64,000 bases of DNA from Pseudomonas sp. NCCP-436 (GTDB lineage Bacteria > Pseudomonadota > Gammaproteobacteria > Pseudomonadales > Pseudomonadaceae): positions 124,001-188,000 of the forward strand of contig NZ_BPLZ01000007.1 of NCBI RefSeq assembly GCF_019656335.1. The letters are read 5' to 3'. The number at the start of each line of letters is the position of its first letter. Position 1 is the first letter of the stretch. The translations under genes and the position numbers were made by a program. Shown here piece after piece: positions 9,638 through 18,574 of the stretch. The notes under the pieces were generated by a model. It did not search any database. It was not told where the DNA came from and saw only the letters and a program-made list of their open reading frames with translations.

Positions 9638-9644
9638 AGACGCT

Positions 9645-9663
9645 ATTAAGATTTATTATTATT
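9645..9663 (+). promoter_or_regulatory. Possible Fur box upstream of the TonB receptor
   Basis: The AT-rich 19-mer ATTAAGATTTATTATTATT agrees with the Fur consensus GATAATGATAATCATTATC at 11 of 19 positions by hand count. It ends five bases before the -35 hexamer. Iron repression would fit a siderophore receptor, but the match is modest and the stretch is simply AT-rich. Confidence 0.35.
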
Positions 9664-9667
9664 AGCG

Positions 9668-9695
9668 TTGACATACAATTTCTTTACAATATTAT
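9668..9695 (+). promoter_or_regulatory. Sigma-70 promoter of the TonB-dependent receptor
   Basis: Perfect -35 TTGACA (9668-9673), 16-bp spacer and -10 TATTAT (9690-9695), placing transcription about 35 bases before the ATG at 9736. It separates the receptor from folA, whose stop is only 30 bp upstream. Confidence 0.7.
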
Positions 9696-9735
9696 TCCCC
9701 TCGCCCGCTTCGGGCCACCATGGGGGAAGTTCATC

Positions 9736-11850
9736 ATGCTCGACCGCGCATCGCCCGGACTGTTGGCGCTGGCCGTTTCTTTAACCACCCTTGTCGCCGA
9801 GGCCCAGCAGGACGCCGCTGATGTGCTGGAGCTGGAGGCCGTCTCGGTTACCAGCAATCAGTTGGGTACCATCACGGAGCAGTCGGCCTCCTACACTCCC
9901 GGTACCATTGCTACGGCTACGCGTCTGGTACTGACGCCGCGCGAGACTCCGCAGTCAATCAGCGTGGTGACTCGGCAGAAAATGGATGACTTTGGTCTGA
10001 CCAGCATCGACGACGTGATGCGGCATACCCCGGGTGTCAGCATTACCACCATCGACAGCGAGCGTACGGTTTATTCCGCGCGTGGTTTCGAGATCAACAA
10101 TTTCCAGTACGACGGTATCCCGATGATGCGTGATACTGCCTACTCGGCCGGCAACACGCTCAGCGATGTGGCGATCTACGATCGTGTTGAGGTGCTCAAG
10201 GGGGCGACCGGTCTGCTGACCGGCAGCGGTGATCCCGGCGCTACCATCAACCTGATCCGCAAGCGACCGACCTATGACTTCCGTGGTCATGTCACGGCCG
10301 GTATCGGCTCCTGGGATGACTATCGCAGCGAGCTGGATGTCTCCGGGCCGCTCAATGACGATGGCAGCATTCGTGGCCGCGCAGTGGCGGCTTATCAGGA
10401 TCGTCATGCGTTCTACGACCGTTACAGTCGAAAAACCACGGCGTACTTTGGCTCGCTGGAGTTCGACCTGAGTCCCGATACCCTGCTGACTGTCGGGGCC
10501 GACTACCAGGACAACGATCCGAAAGGTTCCAGCTGGGGCTCAATTCCAATCTTTACCAGCGACGGTCATTTCAACAAGGTTTCCCGCTCGTTCAATCCGG
10601 GGACTCGCTGGAGTGCCTGGGAGCAATATACGCGTACCCTGTTTGCCACGCTGGAGCACAACTTCTCCGGTGGCTGGGTCGGCAAGTTGCAGCTCAATCA
10701 CCAGATCAACGGCTACCACGCTGCTCTGGGCTCGGCCAGCTCCGGTCAGCCGGATTCGCTCAGCGGTAGTGGCGTGTCCCTCTGGCAAGGCAAATACGTG
10801 GGTGAGACAGTCAGCAACGCTCTCGACGGTTACCTCAGCGGACCCTTCCAACTCTTTGGTCGCGAGCATGAACTGGTGGTGGGCAGCAGCCTGGCGCGCC
10901 GCGAGACGGATCGCAAGGACCATGGATTCTTCGGTGGTACCGTGCCTGACTTCTACGACTGGAACGGTCAGGTACCGGAGCCGAACTGGAATGCGCCGAC
11001 ACGGGAAAACACCGTGGTGCGCGAGAATGGAATGTACCTGGCTACGCGCCTTGATCTGCATGACGACTGGAAGCTGATCCTCGGTAGTCGCGTGGCCGAC
11101 TACCGCAGCCGGGGTGATCGCGATGACATGACGGAGACAGGCGTGCTGATCCCCTATGCCGGGCTGATCTACGACCTGAATCGGAACTTCTCGCTTTATG
11201 CCAGCTATACCAGCATCTTTAAGCCGCAGACGTTACGTGACCGTCAGGGTTCGACGCTGGCCCCGCTGGAAGGTGACAGCTACGAGACAGGCGTCAAGGG
11301 CGAGTTCTTCGGTGGTCGACTGAACACCAGTCTGGCTTACTTCGAGATACATCAGGACAACTACGGCGTCGCTGACGGTTTCATCGATGGCACCATTGAG
11401 ACCGCCTGGCGTGCGGAGCAGGGTGTGCGTACCCGTGGTTACGAGGCGGAGATCTCCGGCGAGCTTTCGCCCGGCTGGCAGTTGCAGGCAGGTTACACCC
11501 ACAAGATTGCCCGTCTCGACGGCGAGAAAATCAACACGGTGGCGCCGGAGGACAGCTTCAGCTTGTACAGCAGCTACCGCCTGAATGACCTGACTCTGGG
11601 CGGCGGAGCGCGCTGGCAGAGCCGCAGTTGGCGCAATTTCACCTTGCCAGGCGGCGCTCGGGATTTTGCTCAGGAGGCCTACTGGCTGGTGGATCTGATG
11701 GCACGCTATCAGATCACCAAGGATCTTTCCGCCACGCTGAACCTCAACAACGTGCTGGACAAGAAGTACTACGATATCTCCCCCTACTTCACCAACTACA
11801 CCTGGGGTGAGCCGCGCAATATGACGCTGAGTGCCCGTTACGACTTCTGA
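9736..11850 (+). CDS. TonB-dependent siderophore receptor (FhuE/FpvA-like)
   Basis: Outer-membrane receptor of 704 aa that imports ferric siderophore by TonB-driven transport. It has an N-terminal signal sequence (about 1-23), then a plug domain beginning near the TPRETPQSISVVTRQKMDD segment typical of the siderophore subfamily. The plug also carries RVEVLKGATGLLTGSGDPGATINLIRK, and a 22-strand barrel ends in SARYDF with the C-terminal aromatic needed for BAM recognition. There is no extra N-terminal signalling domain, so it is not a trans-envelope regulator, and no sigma/anti-sigma pair lies nearby. SD GGGGGAAG sits before the ATG. It stands alone between its own promoter and terminator. The ligand cannot be named; coprogen/rhodotorulate-type xenosiderophores are plausible from its resemblance to FhuE. 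Confidence 0.9.
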   Translation: MLDRASPGLLALAVSLTTLVAEAQQDAADVLELEAVSVTSNQLGTITEQSASYTPGTIATATRLVLTPRETPQSISVVTRQKMDDFGLTSIDDVMRHTPGVSITTIDSERTVYSARGFEINNFQYDGIPMMRDTAYSAGNTLSDVAIYDRVEVLKGATGLLTGSGDPGATINLIRKRPTYDFRGHVTAGIGSWDDYRSELDVSGPLNDDGSIRGRAVAAYQDRHAFYDRYSRKTTAYFGSLEFDLSPDTLLTVGADYQDNDPKGSSWGSIPIFTSDGHFNKVSRSFNPGTRWSAWEQYTRTLFATLEHNFSGGWVGKLQLNHQINGYHAALGSASSGQPDSLSGSGVSLWQGKYVGETVSNALDGYLSGPFQLFGREHELVVGSSLARRETDRKDHGFFGGTVPDFYDWNGQVPEPNWNAPTRENTVVRENGMYLATRLDLHDDWKLILGSRVADYRSRGDRDDMTETGVLIPYAGLIYDLNRNFSLYASYTSIFKPQTLRDRQGSTLAPLEGDSYETGVKGEFFGGRLNTSLAYFEIHQDNYGVADGFIDGTIETAWRAEQGVRTRGYEAEISGELSPGWQLQAGYTHKIARLDGEKINTVAPEDSFSLYSSYRLNDLTLGGGARWQSRSWRNFTLPGGARDFAQEAYWLVDLMARYQITKDLSATLNLNNVLDKKYYDISPYFTNYTWGEPRNMTLSARYDF

Positions 11851-11908
11851 TATGTCCGCAAGGGGCGTGGCTCAAAGCCCGTGAAACCCTCTGGCGAGAG
11901 ACCAGGCT

Positions 11909-11942
11909 AACGCTCCGAGTGGCTCGGGGCGTTGGCATTTTT
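11909..11942 (+). terminator. Rho-independent terminator after the TonB receptor
   Basis: Inverted repeat AACGCTCCGAG-TGG-CTCGGGGCGTT (11909-11933, one mismatch), followed by GGCATTTTT. It lies about 60 bp after the receptor stop and 45 bp before the end of the convergent permease gene. Confidence 0.8.
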
Positions 11943-11987
11943 AATCGATGCAGGCATTGCCTTAAATGTGCACGCAGACTGCCGGAT

Positions 11988-13355
11988 TTAGCCGCCTGTC
12001 TCCTGTGTTGCTGGCTCTGGCAGGAACCAGTTCATCAGCAGGGCGCAGATGCCGCCGGTGGCCACTCCAGACTCCAGCACGCTGTGCAGGCCGGCGGGCA
12101 GGTGGGCGAGAAATTCCGGGACCTGCGAGAAGCCGAGGCCCAGGGCCAGCGACACGGAAATAATCAACAGCGCACGGCGGTCCAGCTCGATGCCGGCAAG
12201 GATATTGATGCCGGCAGCGGCTACGGCGCCGAACATCACCAGGGCTGCGCCGCCCAGAACCGGCTCCGGCACTGCTTGCAGCACGCCAGCCACGGCCGGG
12301 AACAGGCCGAGGATCACCAGCATGGCGGCAATCCACAGGCCGACATGGCGGCTGGCGATGCCGGTGAGCTGGATGATGCCGTTGTTCTGCGCGAACACCG
12401 AGCTGGGGAAGGTGTTGAACAGACCGGCCAGCAGCGAGTTGGCGCCGTTGACCAGTACGCCGCCCTTGATGCTCTGCATCCACTGTGGGCCTTCCACCGG
12501 TTGGCGCGACAGTTTGCTGGTGGCAGTGATGTCGCCGATGGCTTCCAGCGAGGTCACCAGATAGATCACCACCAGCGGCACAAACAGGCTCCAGGAGAAG
12601 GCCAGGCCGAAGTGCAGCGGCATCGGCACTTCCACCAGATTGGCGCCGTCCATGCCGGAGAAATCCAGCCGGCCCAGGTAGGCGGCCAGCGTGTAGCCGA
12701 TTCCCAGGGCAATAATGATCGCGCAGCTGCGCAGCCACACAAAGGGCAGGCGGTTGAGCACGATGATCGCAGCCAGCACCACGCCCGAGAGCAGCAGATT
12801 TTCGCCGTTGGCGAAGGTGCCGTTGCCCATGGCCGCATAGCCGCCGCCCATGCTGATCAGGCCGACCTTAATCAGCGTCAGGCCGATCATCAGTACCACG
12901 ATGCCGGTGACCAGCGGGCTGATCAGGCGTTTGACGAAGGGAAGAACGCGCGAGACGCCCATCTCGATAAACGAGCCGGCGATCACCACGCCGAAGATCG
13001 AGGCCATCACGCTTTCCACTGGCATGCCCTGGTCAACCAACAGCACGCCGCCGGCGATCAGCGGGCCGACGAAGTTAAAGCTGGTGCCCTGCACGATCAG
13101 CAAGCCCGCACCGAATGGGCCAAAGCGTTTGCATTGGACAAAAGTGGCGATGCCGGAGATCACTAGGCTCATGGACACCACGATATTGGTGTCGCGCGCC
13201 GACACCCCCAGTGCCTGGCAGATCAGAAGGCCTGGCGTGACGATGGGGACGATGATCGCCAGCAGGTGCTGCAGGGCAGCGAGCAGAGCGGCGAATGGGC
13301 GGGGTTTGTCGTTGGGGCCGTAGAGCAGGTCGTTGCGCGGTTCGGGTTCGGTCAT
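11988..13355 (-). CDS. NCS2-family purine (xanthine-type) permease
   Basis: Inner-membrane proton symporter of 455 aa from the nucleobase:cation symporter-2 family. Landmarks: the QH pair in helix 1 (ALQHLLAIIVP) and the NCS2 signature QNNGIIQLTGIASRHVG, which closely follows the XanQ/XanP (xanthine) version of the motif. The region TSLEAIGDITATSKLS carries the substrate-binding glutamate. About 14 helices are expected. ATG at 13355; a single-gene unit convergent with the TonB receptor and divergent from the unknown membrane protein across 200 bp. Xanthine is the most likely substrate; uric acid or uracil transport is not excluded. Confidence 0.88.
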   Translation of the reverse strand: MTEPEPRNDLLYGPNDKPRPFAALLAALQHLLAIIVPIVTPGLLICQALGVSARDTNIVVSMSLVISGIATFVQCKRFGPFGAGLLIVQGTSFNFVGPLIAGGVLLVDQGMPVESVMASIFGVVIAGSFIEMGVSRVLPFVKRLISPLVTGIVVLMIGLTLIKVGLISMGGGYAAMGNGTFANGENLLLSGVVLAAIIVLNRLPFVWLRSCAIIIALGIGYTLAAYLGRLDFSGMDGANLVEVPMPLHFGLAFSWSLFVPLVVIYLVTSLEAIGDITATSKLSRQPVEGPQWMQSIKGGVLVNGANSLLAGLFNTFPSSVFAQNNGIIQLTGIASRHVGLWIAAMLVILGLFPAVAGVLQAVPEPVLGGAALVMFGAVAAAGINILAGIELDRRALLIISVSLALGLGFSQVPEFLAHLPAGLHSVLESGVATGGICALLMNWFLPEPATQETGG

Positions 13356-13555
13356 GGCGGCGGGTTCGCGTTAAAAAGCGCGCAGTTTACCCCATGATCG
13401 ATTGGTCAGCTTTGCAGCGTGTTGTGCGTGCATCGGGGGGGCATTGCCTGTGGATAGGCGCGTCAGCAATCGGGTGCAGGCTTGCTACCTGCCAATTGCC
13501 CTGTAATCTGGCGCGGCTGTCGATGTGCAGTTCACTTGCCAGGTAAGGAGCAGGC

Positions 13556-15295
13556 ATGGCGTTTGATTACGGTTCACAGACACTGGGCATCCGTAACCCC
13601 TTCCGTTTTGAAGGTGCAATTACGGCGGTGCGTGGTGCGTTGATTGCAGCACTTGGGATTTACGGGTTGCTGCGCGTGGCAGGGTTGGTGGCGCAGCAGC
13701 GTGAGGTCGAAGGCTGGCTGCATGCAAGCTTTGGCATTGTGCTGCTGATCTGGGGACTGACAGCTTTGGGCGCGGGCCTGCTCAAGGTGTTTCGCTTTTA
13801 TGTGGGGCGTAACGTGCCGGCCAGTCTGGCGCTGAATCAGGCCGAACCCGATGCCCGCCACCGTCTGGCGTACAACGCCGATGAGCTGCACGCGATGCTC
13901 ATGGGCCGCAAGAACACCACCTTTGCCGAGCCGCAAAGTTTGTTCGCACGCTTGGTTCATACGCTGATTCCGCGTTTGATTTTCCTGCCGCCGACCTATC
14001 GCGGACTGGCGGAAAACATCGCCTTTGGCCTGGCCATGACCACCTTTATGTTGCTGGTGTTTGCCCTGGCCTGGTTTGCCGGCGCCACCGGCCTTGCGCG
14101 CATTGAAGGCACGCCGGTGATGGCCTGGCTCGGCGTGTTGCTGGCCGCTTATCTGGTCAAGCTGTGGTTCAGCATGCGTAACCCGCTGGTGCACTACAGC
14201 CGCACCGGGCTGAACATCAGCCTGGCGCGTATCGGCGTGATCATTGCCCTGGCCATTTTGCTGCCGGTGGCGCTGGTGTTTGTGCACAACAACGTGCTGC
14301 ATATTCCGGCGCTGGCGGTAAACCCGGCGCCGATTCTGTTCACCACGCTGGGCCTGTCGCTTCTGGCCAGTGGCCTGGGGCTGTACCTGCTGCTGCATCG
14401 TTTGCGCGGCGTAGCGCCGGTGACGGAAGTGTCCGAGCACCGCGATAACTGGCAGCGCAATCTGGTGCCGCGCGAGCTGTTTATCCGTCTTGAGGCGCAC
14501 ATTCTGGCCAACCGCCGGTATCAGGAAATCCCCAACCGCGTGTACCGCAAGTTCGAGCCGTCGATGATGGAAGAGGGCGGTCGCGACAAGGGCGCGTTTG
14601 CCGGCACCGCGCTGGTGGAAACCCAGCCGATTCTCCAGCCGATTGAATGGCCGGCGACGTTTCGCACGGTGCGCATTGTCGCCACCGCCATTGGCCAGAG
14701 CCTGCTGGTGGCCAGCGCGGTGTGGCTGGTATTGCTGATCGGTGATCTGGCCAAGGCTTCCGCGCAGCCCGGCGTGCTGCTCAATCTCGCTTACCCGGTG
14801 CTGCTGTTGCTGTTCGGCTTGATCATCTCGCGCATGAGCAACGTGTTCTGGGCCGAGTTGCAGTTCCGTTCGCTGCTGCTGGATCTGTCGGTTGAGGGCA
14901 CCTACACCGAATCGCGCCTGTCCACCGGCCAGAGCATCTACGACAGCACCCGCTCGGAAAACACCGTGGTGCGCTCGACCATCACCCCGTGGTTCCTGCT
15001 GAGCAATCTGCACACCTGCACCTTTGCCCAGTCCGGCAGCCTGAACCTTGAGCAGGAGCGCTATATCCTGGCATTGGAAAAGGCTGACGACACCCTGCAG
15101 GCGGTGCTCGGTGAACTCGATGAGTTCTTCGAAAGCCGCGAGGCGATTGCCGGGATCAACGAGGTGGATTTGCGCTCGGCCAGCCAGATCTACCAGATGA
15201 ACGAGCAGACCCGAGGCACGCATAACGCGGTGGGGATTGAGCAGCAGGAAGCGGCGGGACTGATCCGCCGTGACGATCCCCCTGCCGGGCAATGA
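13556..15295 (+). CDS. Uncharacterised multi-spanning membrane protein
   Basis: Protein of 579 aa that I do not recognise. Predicted helices lie near residues 22-45, 58-80, 152-175, 187-205, 224-245, 258-281, 376-396 and 405-425, giving eight spans. Soluble segments lie at 81-150 and 282-370, and a C-terminal domain of about 150 residues (430-579) is acidic and helical (LEKADDTLQAVLGELDEFFES). The 282-370 loop contains EVSEHRDNWQRNLVPRELFIRLEAHILANRRYQEIPNRVYRKFEP, rich in charged residues. The ATG at 13556 has a strong SD (AAGGAG). It is a single-gene unit ending at a bidirectional terminator. No enzymatic motif was found. Confidence 0.75.
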   Translation: MAFDYGSQTLGIRNPFRFEGAITAVRGALIAALGIYGLLRVAGLVAQQREVEGWLHASFGIVLLIWGLTALGAGLLKVFRFYVGRNVPASLALNQAEPDARHRLAYNADELHAMLMGRKNTTFAEPQSLFARLVHTLIPRLIFLPPTYRGLAENIAFGLAMTTFMLLVFALAWFAGATGLARIEGTPVMAWLGVLLAAYLVKLWFSMRNPLVHYSRTGLNISLARIGVIIALAILLPVALVFVHNNVLHIPALAVNPAPILFTTLGLSLLASGLGLYLLLHRLRGVAPVTEVSEHRDNWQRNLVPRELFIRLEAHILANRRYQEIPNRVYRKFEPSMMEEGGRDKGAFAGTALVETQPILQPIEWPATFRTVRIVATAIGQSLLVASAVWLVLLIGDLAKASAQPGVLLNLAYPVLLLLFGLIISRMSNVFWAELQFRSLLLDLSVEGTYTESRLSTGQSIYDSTRSENTVVRSTITPWFLLSNLHTCTFAQSGSLNLEQERYILALEKADDTLQAVLGELDEFFESREAIAGINEVDLRSASQIYQMNEQTRGTHNAVGIEQQEAAGLIRRDDPPAGQ

Positions 15296-15323
15296 AAAAA
15301 GGGCCGCTTAAGCGGCCCTTTTT
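15294..15323. terminator. Bidirectional terminator between the membrane protein and gloA
   Basis: Perfect palindrome GGGCCGCTTAAGCGGCCC (15301-15318) flanked by six or more A on the left and five T on the right, so it works on both strands. The two convergent genes stop within a few bases of it. Confidence 0.9.
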
Positions 15324-15324
15324 G

Positions 15325-15852
15325 TCAGATCACCGGGGTCGGCTGGATGATTTCCACCCAGTAGCCGTCCGGGTCTTTGATAAACGCGATGTCCTTCATG
15401 CTGCCGTCGGTCAGGCGCTTCTGGAAGGGCACACCCAGCTCTTCGAAGCGGGCGCAGGCGGCGCGGATATCCGGCACCGAGATGCACAGGTGACCGAAGC
15501 CGCGCGGCTCGCTGTTGCCGTGGTGGTAGGCAAAATCCGGGTCGTTTTCGGTGCCGTGGTTGTGGGTCAGCTCCAGCACGCCGTGCAGGCGCGAACGCCA
15601 GATGTGACGCTCTTGCGGGTCAGCCGGAATCTGCGAGCGATCCTTGATCAGAGCCAGGAAGTACAGGCTGAACTTGGCTTCGTTGAAGTCTTTCTTCTCG
15701 ATCAGGGTGAAGCCCAGTACGCGGGTGTAGAAGTCCAGCGACTTGGTCAGATCCTTCACGCGGATCATGGTGTGGTTGAAGGCGAAGTCGCTGGTAGCAG
15801 CGTCAGGCTTGGCGGTCACGCCGGGCAGGGCGTTGAGCTCGTCCAGGGTCAT
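15325..15852 (-). CDS. gloA: Lactoylglutathione lyase (glyoxalase I, long type)
   Basis: Isomerises the methylglyoxal-glutathione hemithioacetal to S-lactoylglutathione. The 175 aa start at ATG 15852 ([11 protein letters not shown]), backed by GGAG six bases upstream. Metal ligands are visible as H27 (FNHTM), E94 (LELTHN), H121 (GFGHLC) and E167 (YWVEII). The length and the segment [31 protein letters not shown] place it in the longer, human-like class, which uses zinc, rather than the short nickel class. It ends at the shared terminator. The symbol covers the family; which Pseudomonas paralogue (gloA1-3) this is cannot be settled without comparison. Confidence 0.93.
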   Translation of the reverse strand: MTLDELNALPGVTAKPDAATSDFAFNHTMIRVKDLTKSLDFYTRVLGFTLIEKKDFNEAKFSLYFLALIKDRSQIPADPQERHIWRSRLHGVLELTHNHGTENDPDFAYHHGNSEPRGFGHLCISVPDIRAACARFEELGVPFQKRLTDGSMKDIAFIKDPDGYWVEIIQPTPVI

Positions 15853-15954
15853 GGTGTTCTCCATCAGGCATGGCAAGGGTCACAAAAGGGTAAATGGACT
15901 CACGACTGGTGGATTTCAAGGTCGTCACAGGCGAAAACTGCACTGACACGGCTT

Positions 15955-16422
15955 TCAGACTTGTAGTTCCAGCAGTTCTGCCTGCGCCTTGTCGCCGTCG
16001 ATCTTTAGCCGCGCCACGCCAATCGGCAGGCGGAAGCGCCGTGGGCCGGCGCTACCCGGGTTGAGGTAGAGCGCACCGTTGCGGTATTCGTGCAGCGGCT
16101 TGTGGGAGTGGCCGGCTACAACCACGGAGATACCCTCGGTTGCCGGATCCAGGTTGAGCTGCTTGAGGTCATGCAGTACATGGATGGCGACAGCGCCGAG
16201 ACGCAGGGTCAGGCGCTCGGGGATGGCCTCGGCCCAGATGCCCTTGTCGTTGTTGCCACGTACCACCGACAGGGGAGCGAGGCGTTCGAGTTCGGCGAGG
16301 ATCTGCGGTCCGCCAATGTCGCCGGCATGGATCAGTTGGTCGACGCCGCGCAGTGCCGCCAGCGCCTCGGCGCGCAGCAGGCCGTGAGTATCGGCGATCA
16401 GGCCGATGGTTCGGCGTGTCAT
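15955..16422 (-). CDS. YfcE/MJ0936-type metallophosphoesterase
   Basis: Calcineurin-like phosphodiesterase of 155 aa with the motif series DTH (11-13), GDIGG (34-38), GNND (56-59) and GHSH, which binds two metal ions. The family hydrolyses artificial phosphodiesters; the physiological substrate is unknown. The ATG at 16422 is preferred because GAGGAG lies seven bases upstream; a longer frame to 16458 would run into the hairpin after ilvD. It lies 66 bp downstream of ilvD and 100 bp upstream of gloA on the same strand. Confidence 0.85.
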   Translation of the reverse strand: MTRRTIGLIADTHGLLRAEALAALRGVDQLIHAGDIGGPQILAELERLAPLSVVRGNNDKGIWAEAIPERLTLRLGAVAIHVLHDLKQLNLDPATEGISVVVAGHSHKPLHEYRNGALYLNPGSAGPRRFRLPIGVARLKIDGDKAQAELLELQV

Positions 16423-16444
16423 GGGGGCGCTCCTCAACAAGCGA

Positions 16445-16469
16445 CAAGCCCGGCGCATGGCCGGGCTTG
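16445..16469 (-). terminator. Hairpin between ilvD and the phosphoesterase gene
   Basis: Perfect 10-bp stem CAAGCCCGGC/GCCGGGCTTG with a 5-base loop, 20 bp after the ilvD stop. The T tract is poor (TCGCTTG), so it may only attenuate or protect the 3' end of the mRNA. Confidence 0.5.
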
Positions 16470-16488
16470 CAGGGTAGGCTGCAGACGG

Positions 16489-18327
16489 TTAGCCGTCCAG
16501 CAGCGCCTTGTTGCGCACTGCTCCCTTGTCGGCGCTGGTGGCCAGCAGAGCGTAGGCCTTCAGTGCGGTGGTCACGCGGCGGGCACGGGGCTGAGCCGGT
16601 TTCCAGCCCTTGCGATCCTGTTCGGCACGGCGGGCGGTCAGTTCTTCATCGCTGACCAGCAGGTTGATGCTGCGGTTGGGGATATCAATGAGGATGCGGT
16701 CGCCATCCTGCACCAGGCCGATGGCGCCCCCGGCAGCAGCCTCCGGCGAAGCGTGGCCGATGGACAGGCCCGAGGTGCCGCCGCTGAAGCGGCCGTCGGT
16801 GAGCAGAGCGCATTGTTTGCCCAGGCCCTTGGATTTCAGGTAGCTGGTCGGGTAGAGCATTTCCTGCATGCCCGGGCCGCCTTTCGGACCTTCGTAGCGG
16901 ATGATCACCACGTCGCCAGGCTTGACCTCGTCGCCGAGGATGCCTTTGACCGCGCTGTCCTGGCTTTCATAGACCTTGGCGGTGCCTTCGAACACCAGGA
17001 TCGACTCATCCACGCCAGCGGTTTTCACTACGCAGCCATCCAGGGCGATATTGCCGTAGAGCACGGCCAGGCCGCCTTCTTTGGAGTAGGCATGCTCGAC
17101 CGAGCGGATGCAGCCTTCGGCACGATCCAGATCGAGACTCGGCCAGCGGGTGCTCTGGCTGAAGGCGGTCTGGGTCGGAATGCCGGCAGGGCCAGCTTTG
17201 AAGAAGGTGTGCACCGCTTCATCGTCAGTCTGGGTGATGTCCCACTGGGCGATGGCGTCGGCCATGGTTTTGCTGTGCACGGTGGGCACGTCGGTGTGCA
17301 GCAGGCCGCCACGGGCCAGCTCGCCGAGGATGGACATGATGCCGCCGGCGCGGTGCACGTCTTCCATGTGGTACTTCTGGATGTTCGGCGCGACTTTGCA
17401 CAGCTGCGGCACTTTGCGCGACAGGCGATCGATGTCGCGCAGGTCGAACGGCACTTCGGCCTCCTGGGCCGCGGCCAGCAGGTGCAGGATGGTGTTGGTC
17501 GAGCCGCCCATGGCGATGTCCAGGGTCATGGCGTTTTCAAAGGCCTTGAAGTTGGCAATCGAGCGCGGCAGAACCGACTGGTCACCTTCGCCGTAGTAGC
17601 GGCGGCACAGTTCAACGGCCAGACGGCCGGCGCGCAGGAACAGCTGCTCGCGGTCGCTGTGGGTGGCCAGCGTCGAGCCGTTGCCCGGCAGGGACAGGCC
17701 CAGGGCTTCGGTCAGGCAGTTCATCGAGTTGGCGGTGAACATGCCCGAGCAGCTGCCGCAGGTCGGGCAGGCGCTGCGCTCGTATTCGGCGACTTTTTCG
17801 TCCGAGCAGGAATCGTCTGCGGCGACCACCATGGCGTCGACCAGGTCCAGTCCGTGGGCGGCCAGTTTGGTTTTGCCGGCTTCCATCGGGCCACCGGAGA
17901 CAAACACCACCGGGATATTCAGGCGCAGGGCGGCCATCAGCATGCCGGGGGTGATCTTGTCGCAGTTACTGATGCAGACGATGGCGTCGGCGCAGTGGGC
18001 GTTGACCATGTACTCGACCGAGTCGGCGATGATTTCACGCGATGGCAGCGAATAGAGCATGCCGTCGTGACCCATGGCGATGCCGTCGTCTACGGCGATG
18101 GTGTTGAATTCCTTGGCCACGCCGCCAGCTTTTTCAATTTCACGAGCAACCAGCTGGCCCAGATCCTTGAGGTGCACGTGGCCGGGCACGAACTGGGTAA
18201 AGGAGTTGGCGATGGCGATGATCGGCTTTTTGAAGTCTTCGTCCTTCATCCCGGTGGCACGCCACAGGGCGCGGGCGCCGGCCATGTTGCGGCCGTGGGT
18301 GGAGGTTTTCGAGCGGTAATCGGGCAT
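16489..18327 (-). CDS. ilvD: Dihydroxyacid dehydratase
   Basis: Iron-sulfur enzyme of valine, isoleucine and leucine synthesis, converting dihydroxyacids to 2-keto acids. The 612 aa begin at ATG 18327 ([21 protein letters not shown]), the conserved N-terminus; the open frame extends 31 codons further upstream but without family character. Cluster cysteines are recognisable: C122 in [10 protein letters not shown] and the [19 protein letters not shown] block (from 187). The C-terminal GRFSGGTSG motif is intact. It stands apart from other ilv genes, as usual in Pseudomonas. Confidence 0.97.
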   Translation of the reverse strand: MPDYRSKTSTHGRNMAGARALWRATGMKDEDFKKPIIAIANSFTQFVPGHVHLKDLGQLVAREIEKAGGVAKEFNTIAVDDGIAMGHDGMLYSLPSREIIADSVEYMVNAHCADAIVCISNCDKITPGMLMAALRLNIPVVFVSGGPMEAGKTKLAAHGLDLVDAMVVAADDSCSDEKVAEYERSACPTCGSCSGMFTANSMNCLTEALGLSLPGNGSTLATHSDREQLFLRAGRLAVELCRRYYGEGDQSVLPRSIANFKAFENAMTLDIAMGGSTNTILHLLAAAQEAEVPFDLRDIDRLSRKVPQLCKVAPNIQKYHMEDVHRAGGIMSILGELARGGLLHTDVPTVHSKTMADAIAQWDITQTDDEAVHTFFKAGPAGIPTQTAFSQSTRWPSLDLDRAEGCIRSVEHAYSKEGGLAVLYGNIALDGCVVKTAGVDESILVFEGTAKVYESQDSAVKGILGDEVKPGDVVIIRYEGPKGGPGMQEMLYPTSYLKSKGLGKQCALLTDGRFSGGTSGLSIGHASPEAAAGGAIGLVQDGDRILIDIPNRSINLLVSDEELTARRAEQDRKGWKPAQPRARRVTTALKAYALLATSADKGAVRNKALLDG

Positions 18328-18574
18328 GGCGGTGGTCCTGCGGAGCTGATCACGGCACGGGCGCATGGGACGGCCCGCGAATATTAGGCATAGGATGAGC
18401 GCGCCACGGGCCGCTGGCAAACGTCAGTTCAAGTGCCGGGCTGTAGGACCGTGTGGCCGGACGGGATCACCGCTGGCTCGGTCGGCTCAGTGCTCTGCCT
18501 GGGGATGGGGCAGCAAGAGGCGATTCTAATCCGACGGGGTGCGCTTGCGAAAGGGCACCCCGTCTCGCCTGGTT

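Noticed and set aside
11919..13166. A 415-residue plus-strand frame across the NCS2 permease
   Set aside because: It starts inside the terminator of the TonB receptor and has biased composition; the permease frame has the family signature.
13574..15292. A 572-residue open frame on the minus strand across the unknown membrane protein
   Set aside because: His/Gln-rich antisense shadow. The plus frame has a good ribosome-binding site and membrane helices at regular spacing.
16090..18387. A 765-residue open frame on the plus strand across ilvD
   Set aside because: Shadow of ilvD; composition is biased and no domain is recognisable.
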